DNA of 28,331 nucleotides from Alteromonadaceae bacterium. GTDB taxonomy: Bacteria; Pseudomonadota; Gammaproteobacteria; Pseudomonadales; Oleiphilaceae. The stretch covers positions 1-28,331 of the forward strand of contig JABXHG010000396.1 of the NCBI GenBank assembly GCA_013393545.1, given 5' to 3'. Position 1 is the stretch's first letter; every line of letters starts with the position of its first letter. The notes under the pieces are model-generated. The model did no database searches, was not told the DNA's origin, and saw nothing but the letters and a program-made list of their open reading frames with translations. A program made the position numbers and the translations under genes. This document shows positions 24,600 to 28,331 of this stretch, piece after piece.

Positions 24600-25322
24600 T
24601 CATCCACATCGATTAAGAAAATCCTGCACCCAGCGAGATTCCGAGTTGGTGAATGACAGCTCATACTTTTTGGCGGTACGAACAAAGCGACTCACGTAAC
24701 TGCATTTGCCTGTTGGAGGCAGCCATTCATCGGGTCCCTGGGCGCCCTTGCTGCGATTGAGACCGAGCTCGACCGGCCACAGATGGGTTAAATCATTGGC
24801 AAACCGTTCGCGCTTCTCATCGCTCCACTGCCAGGCTCCGTGCTCCCAGGCCCACGCCAGGGGAACCACATGGTCAATGTCGATATTCGAAGAGTTTTGG
24901 ATGACTTTGCCAGTAAAAGGACTGATCCAACGACCTCGTGTCACCCGGCAGCGATCATCACTGGCAAACTGCACTGGCTGAACGGTTGACGTCTCAATCA
25001 ACGCCTCGGCTCGGGCATTTTGGCAGTCACCATCGGCATCGTCCCAACCATGGCCAAAGGCACTTCGTTGATAGTCAGCCTTGCCGCTTTTTGCGTTACT
25101 ATCCGCGTCATGGCTATTAAGGGTGATTCCACTGGGAAGTCGGCCACCAGAATCGAGGCATTCTTGCAGTGAGTCGAAGCCAGTGTAGGATTGGGTGCGA
25201 TCGTACCAGGCGCTCTCCGGCGGGTGGCAAAGGCCACTCTTGGATTTTTTGATCAGTTCCGCAGTAAGGGGCGTACTGGCGAGTATTGAAATAACGGCAA
25301 AAATGCCGATCTTCAGTCGCAT
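24600..25322 (-). CDS. Secreted HNH endonuclease (DUF1524/GmrSD-C type)
   Basis: The 240-residue protein has a signal peptide (MRLKIGIFAVISILASTPLTA, likely cut after Ala21) and a calcium-binding-like Cys/Asp-rich segment (LCHPPESAWYDRTQSYTGF). Its HNH core is NIDIDHVVPLAWAWEHG (D150, H151), FANDLTHLWPVELGLNRSKG (N176, N189) and DEWLPPTGKC, the DUF1524 pattern of secreted single-strand or non-specific nucleases. GAGGAATCC precedes the ATG at 25322. It is convergent with the PLD operon. As an exported nuclease it may degrade extracellular or incoming DNA. It is unlikely to be part of a cytoplasmic defence complex. Confidence 0.85.
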   Translation of the reverse strand: MRLKIGIFAVISILASTPLTAELIKKSKSGLCHPPESAWYDRTQSYTGFDSLQECLDSGGRLPSGITLNSHDADSNAKSGKADYQRSAFGHGWDDADGDCQNARAEALIETSTVQPVQFASDDRCRVTRGRWISPFTGKVIQNSSNIDIDHVVPLAWAWEHGAWQWSDEKRERFANDLTHLWPVELGLNRSKGAQGPDEWLPPTGKCSYVSRFVRTAKKYELSFTNSESRWVQDFLNRCG

Positions 25323-25463
25323 GGGTTTGGATTCCTCTTCAAATCAACGATAAAGCCTCAGGGCAGGCAAACGGGACCAGAATACTGGGTCCGGCCAAAT
25401 CGACCAAATATGGACGCTTGAGACGCTTTTTCTATTAACAACAACGGAGACCAATACGCACTT

Positions 25464-26156
25464 ATGGCCATCCATTTCTATGAGAAGGGCCGGCTTTCGT
25501 CGGGTTTTCACGGCTGGCACGTGACAGCGACACTCAGAGGTAAACGCTATCAAAAATACCTCAGCCTGAGGCCACCCAAACCAACGATTCCGGCGAATGT
25601 CTGGTATCGCTATCAGGAAACCCGTGCGCGTTATTACGATGCTCGTTGGTCTGCCCGTTCCGCTGCTTTGCAGTACATTGATGCGTTAAAGAGCAATCAC
25701 CCAAACACGCGCCCATGCCGTGGTGTGGGATTTCGGGGCATCACCTTAGGGATCACCACCGGTGCCCGGGTGGATCAGGAACGCTGTTATTTCTCTGTCA
25801 ATGAGCCGGAACGCCCAATGCGCTTCTATATCAACGAGGATTGCACTCTTTCCCAAGCCTGGGAGCAGGCCGTTGACCATTGGGGAGGTACCTTTGGCAT
25901 TCGCCCCAAAGACATTGAGCGCAAACGCAACAGCCCGGTGAGTCCTGCTGCCTTCAAGGCGCTGCGTAACCAGCTCAACGAGAACGAGGGTTGTAACATT
26001 TCCGTTGAGGCCCTCCACCACGTGTATGCGGAGCAGCGAGCCGAGATCGAGCGGCAAAGGGCCAAGGAACAAACTCAGGGCGAGGTCACTGAGGATGACC
26101 TGCTGGGATGGTATGCGAGCTTGAAACAGGAAATTTCAGAGTACCAGAATCGTTGA
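25464..26156 (+). CDS. Hypothetical protein with AP2-like DNA-binding segment
   Basis: The 230-residue protein begins with an AP2/ERF- or integrase-N-like stretch (GFHGWHVTATLRGKRYQKYL, residues 14-33). A second short beta-rich unit sits near 87-114 (GVGFRGITLGI, then RCYFSVNEPE). Both resemble the three-strand DNA-binding fold found in phage and integrase proteins. The C-terminal third is helical (AEQRAEIERQRAKEQ). The function is unknown. It may be a regulator or mobile-element protein. It stands alone between the HNH gene and the convergent tnsE-like gene, so its partner is not evident. Confidence 0.55.
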   Translation: MAIHFYEKGRLSSGFHGWHVTATLRGKRYQKYLSLRPPKPTIPANVWYRYQETRARYYDARWSARSAALQYIDALKSNHPNTRPCRGVGFRGITLGITTGARVDQERCYFSVNEPERPMRFYINEDCTLSQAWEQAVDHWGGTFGIRPKDIERKRNSPVSPAAFKALRNQLNENEGCNISVEALHHVYAEQRAEIERQRAKEQTQGEVTEDDLLGWYASLKQEISEYQNR

Positions 26157-26167
26157 ATTAATGCGGA

Positions 26168-26278
26168 GGTGGCGGCAAAAGAGGATGCCAGGTCTCTCCC
26201 TGACCGGTCACACCACTAAGCAGGTGTCGCATGTGCCTGACATCCAATGTCGGACTTGATCGGGAGACCTAAGCCACC
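26168..26278. ncRNA. Candidate structured RNA or complex hairpin, convergent intergenic region
   Basis: The 188-bp gap between two convergent genes contains nested inverted repeats: GGTGGC (26168-26173) with GCCACC (26273-26278), and AGGTCTC (26190-26196) with GAGACCT (26264-26270), the latter extended by CC/GG past a one-base bulge. Inside are two small hairpins, ACACC/GGTGT (26210-26214, 26223-26227) and GACAT/ATGTC (26239-26243, 26247-26251). This is a branched fold, more elaborate than a terminator, and there is no T-run. It may be a small RNA, a regulatory element or a recombination site. Promoter and function are not visible. Confidence 0.4.
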
Positions 26279-26344
26279 CCGATCCTTCTTTACATTAGCA
26301 TACAATTTTCCGTCTGACAGTTCTTAACCCAAAAAATCGGAACC

Positions 26345-28174
26345 TTATAGTTTCACACCCATTTTTTTGAGTGCATTTCTTGCCGTAGGCTCATACGGTA
26401 TGCTTTCCGCCTCCGTGCGAACATGAACAAACCAGTCAGCATCCCCCGGACATTGTTCCGCGATTCGCTTAAAAACCCCTAGTTCATACCGGACTTTCGA
26501 TAATACGGTTTTGAGCCACCGTTCAAATTCATTGTAATTCGAAACAGAGAAACAAAGACCGCTCATAGATTCTTCTTTCCATTCACTTGGCGCTCCCTTT
26601 ACCCGCTCCAATCGACGCTGAATTTCTACGACGTATATTGTTTTATCCTCAGTCACAACCCTAATCACAAGTGCGCCACGGAGAGTCAGGCCTCCTTCAT
26701 TAAGATAGGGCCACTTTCTGACTTCACCTTTAACCTTTTTATATCTCGGCAATTTTTTTAACTTTATTAATTGAGGAGCTCCAGAATCCCTAAAGCCCTT
26801 TTCAAAGGTAAACCAATCCACCCTATTTATTTTATTAGGAAACCGGCGTTTCAGATGCACAAATGATTCCCACATATCCAGAAGAATTCCTTTGGACTCC
26901 TGCTCCAAGCGAGAACTCAAAGCCGCCTCCCCAACTCCGTCCCGGTCCCCATAGCGGTCACCGGTCGAATACTTCTCAGCCGCTTGATCGCTCTTCTCCC
27001 AATTCCTGGACGCCGGTCTCGTAGTAGTGCCAAGCCCAACTTTAACGTCTTCAACTGGCACAACATCACGATCTGGATGGGAAAGCTCAACTAATTTATG
27101 ATCTCTCAACACTCTTCGTGGAGCAGACCAGTCTGGATCGTAATCGCTTGTAATAGGTAGTTTGCTTTCCGCATAACGGCCACTTCTTGCCTTGCGTTTC
27201 AGTAGGGCATCATTCCTGTCTCTATCCCATGTAACCTCTAATCGCCCGTCACTTCGCAAACTCATTAGTTTTATATTTGGGCCTGCTGGAGCGCTGCATC
27301 CCACTATCCTAAGGGCCAAAAATGATCGGCCATTATTGAAAGGTATTCCTTGAACCCTAATTCGAACCTTCTGATCATGCCACGGAAGTACAGATAAATG
27401 AACAATACTACCCTTTTCATCATAACCATATCCTTTAACCGCCTTTTCCATTTGAGCGTAAATACTTTTAGCGCAGAATTGAGTATGCTCATTATATTTC
27501 AACCACGCCAAAAACCTAGCATCAGCGTTGACAAATTTATACCTCTTATTAAGAGATACATGCCAATCTGACTCAGACTCAGGAATTCTAATATTTGGAT
27601 GGAATGGACTATGAGGATCGCTTGGTTCCCTCCATCGATACGCAGTCAAGACTCTTTTTACTTCCTGAGATTGGCCATAACAACGGGAAAATAATTCAAT
27701 ACAAGGAATTATCAGACGTCCGTCAAGGGATACCGAGAAGGAAAGAAGCGAATTTCGATCTTTATCATATTTCAGGGGATAAATATCAAGAGGAAAGGGC
27801 CTCTCAGACGCCCTTCTGCTCACTTCATAAAACGACGTTAATTCCCAACCATCAGCGTCAAAGTCAATGTCAAATTCTCGTGTCTCGAATCCTACAACCC
27901 TACGACAAATACCGCCTTCCCATATCGACCCAATCCGCAAAAACCCTAGAAGCGTCAATGGAGCGCTCCTAAGAAGATAACGACCCAAGCTCCCGTCCGG
28001 GAATAGCTCCCGCATTACCAAGATTACTTTCGGCTGTCGCGAACGTTTATTCTTGACAATCCCTCCATACCACCATACGACCAATACTGAAGGGTCTGAA
28101 CCAAGTTGTTCTCTCAGGTCAACGGAGTTTTCTAGCTTTCTCAAAGGATAGGATAATTTTGACTTCATCGGCAC
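26345..28174 (-). CDS. tnsE: TnsE-like target selector at the right end
   Basis: The 609-residue product is read inward from the right end. The order of features matches TnsE of Tn7: an IIPCIELFSR helix (155-164), FLAWLKYNEHTQ and SIYAQMEKAV (221-246), a KVRIRVQGIPF strand (269-279) and a LALRIVGCS strand (286-294). A charged linker (about 370-450) follows. The C-terminal domain (about 460-590) has VHLKRRFPNKI, VIRVVTEDKTIYVVEIQRR and FSVSNYNEFERWLKTVLSKV. TnsE directs Tn7 to replicating plasmids through the sliding clamp. This copy is longer than the 538-residue Tn7 protein and lies at the opposite end of the element from tnsABC. The start is GTG 28174, with ATG at 28168 possible. Similarity is judged by eye. 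Confidence 0.7.
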   Translation of the reverse strand: MPMKSKLSYPLRKLENSVDLREQLGSDPSVLVVWWYGGIVKNKRSRQPKVILVMRELFPDGSLGRYLLRSAPLTLLGFLRIGSIWEGGICRRVVGFETREFDIDFDADGWELTSFYEVSRRASERPFPLDIYPLKYDKDRNSLLSFSVSLDGRLIIPCIELFSRCYGQSQEVKRVLTAYRWREPSDPHSPFHPNIRIPESESDWHVSLNKRYKFVNADARFLAWLKYNEHTQFCAKSIYAQMEKAVKGYGYDEKGSIVHLSVLPWHDQKVRIRVQGIPFNNGRSFLALRIVGCSAPAGPNIKLMSLRSDGRLEVTWDRDRNDALLKRKARSGRYAESKLPITSDYDPDWSAPRRVLRDHKLVELSHPDRDVVPVEDVKVGLGTTTRPASRNWEKSDQAAEKYSTGDRYGDRDGVGEAALSSRLEQESKGILLDMWESFVHLKRRFPNKINRVDWFTFEKGFRDSGAPQLIKLKKLPRYKKVKGEVRKWPYLNEGGLTLRGALVIRVVTEDKTIYVVEIQRRLERVKGAPSEWKEESMSGLCFSVSNYNEFERWLKTVLSKVRYELGVFKRIAEQCPGDADWFVHVRTEAESIPYEPTARNALKKMGVKL

Positions 28175-28240
28175 AGATAGTTGGTTCCGTTAAACCGCCG
28201 CAAGCGTTTTATGCGACGGTACCAAAACGTACACTACCCG

Positions 28241-28286
28241 TGTCTCACCTATTTGAAAACTGTCTTAACTATTTAAAAAACTGACA
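28241..28286. promoter_or_regulatory. Right transposon end with TnsB-type repeats
   Basis: Read inward from 28286, the end starts TGTCAG. It has a TTAAGACA repeat (complement of 28261-28268) and a GTGAGACA repeat (complement of 28241-28248). It aligns base for base with the left end over TGTCA and AGACAGT. The right end has two repeats close together and the left has three spread over 100 bp, the asymmetry typical of Tn7 elements. The promoter of the tnsE-like gene must lie just inside. Confidence 0.75.
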
Positions 28287-28291
28287 ACCCC
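28287..28291. repeat. Target-site duplication, right copy (ACCCC)
   Basis: ACCCC immediately follows the right terminus and is identical to 44-48. It marks the exact transposon boundary. Confidence 0.93.
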
Positions 28292-28331
28292 CACCTACCA
28301 GCGCCACAGCCGAGGCCGGCTGATGGGGCAG
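28287..28331 (-). pseudogene. comM: comM (yifB) fragment, upstream part, interrupted by the transposon
   Basis: The minus-strand translation LPHQPASAVALVGGG matches the ComM segment usually written APHHxASAxALVGGG. It continues in frame into the fragment at 1-48 once the element and one ACCCC copy are removed. So comM runs from right to left through the window, with the tnsE end of the transposon facing its 5' part. The interrupted product would lack the AAA+ core beyond this point and should be inactive. Confidence 0.85.

Larger units (their letters stand above)
49..28286. mobile_element. Complete Tn7-like transposon of the Tn6022/comM type with defence cargo
   Basis: The element is 28,238 bp. 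It starts TGTCATATACTG at 49 and ends with the inverted complement (TGTCAGTTTTTT read inward) at 28286. The two ends align without gaps: TGTCA at positions 1-5 and AGACAGT at positions 22-28 are identical. ACCCC duplications flank it. It encodes tnsA, tnsB, tnsC, tniQ and tnsF from the left end and a tnsE-like gene from the right end, with about 20 kb of cargo between them. The reconstructed empty site is the comM core. The transposition genes show no frameshift or missing catalytic motif, so the element looks capable of moving, although this is inference. Confidence 0.93.

Noticed and set aside
26168..26278. Integron attC site
   Set aside because: There are no RYYYAAC/GTTRRRY core boxes and no integron integrase or cassette array.
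1..28331. CRISPR array or CRISPR-associated transposon
   Set aside because: No direct-repeat array and no cas genes. TniQ is paired with TnsF, not Cascade or Cas12k.

Overview
The window is almost exactly one complete Tn7-like transposon of the Tn6022 (comM-targeting) type. It runs from 49 to 28286 and is bracketed by a 5-bp target duplication (ACCCC at 44-48 and at 28287-28291). Both ends start TGTCA and carry TGAGACA-type repeats. The flanks (1-48 and 28287-28331), joined and read on the minus strand, encode LPHQPASAVALVGGG-SSPRPGEFTLAHRG. This is the conserved core of ComM (YifB, Mg-chelatase-like helicase of natural transformation), so the element has split the host comM gene. The comM wording, the Tn6022-like transposition module and the codon usage point to a gammaproteobacterium. 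A GC-rich marine genus such as Marinobacter is possible, but the genus cannot be fixed from this sequence.

Left arm (160-6208, plus strand, all genes overlapping): tnsA nuclease, tnsB DDE transposase, tnsC AAA+ regulator, a short tniQ, and tnsF (called tniE in Tn6022/AbaR elements). TnsF has a zinc-ribbon N-terminus and a decayed tyrosine-recombinase domain, and it fits the comM insertion. Right arm (26345-28174, minus strand): a TnsE-like protein at the opposite end from the other tns genes. It may give a second target pathway.

Cargo, left to right: (1) Gabija (gajA/gajB, 6392-9944). (2) A one-pass membrane protein of unknown role (10061-10873). (3) A divergent locus at 11050-16597: an XRE-like regulator followed by a zinc-hook SMC/ABC ATPase, a winged-helix-like middle protein and a PD-(D/E)XK nuclease on the minus strand, and a DNA methyltransferase on the plus strand. 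The shared promoter region has two operator-like repeats 22 bp apart. It looks like an ABC-3C/Lamassu-like effector system combined with restriction-modification logic, and it is one of the two best candidates for an undescribed system. (4) A minus-strand operon (16666-19566) with a PPP phosphatase, an acidic small protein, a DEDDh exonuclease, a calcineurin-like phosphoesterase, a small phage-type protein and an MNT nucleotidyltransferase that carries a ChpBI/MazE-like tail. A broken gene follows at 19715-20209. (5) A tightly coupled three-gene operon (20385-24588) with two proteins each holding one PLD half-site motif (HDRFxxIDD) and a large helical protein. This is the second candidate novel system. 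(6) A secreted HNH nuclease, a small DNA-binding-like protein and a strongly folded non-coding segment (26168-26278).

Overall this is a mobile defence island parked in a competence gene. The tns genes move it, the cargo probably protects the host from phages and plasmids, and loss of ComM may reduce removal of the element by natural transformation. All functional calls are from reading the translated sequence; no database search was possible.
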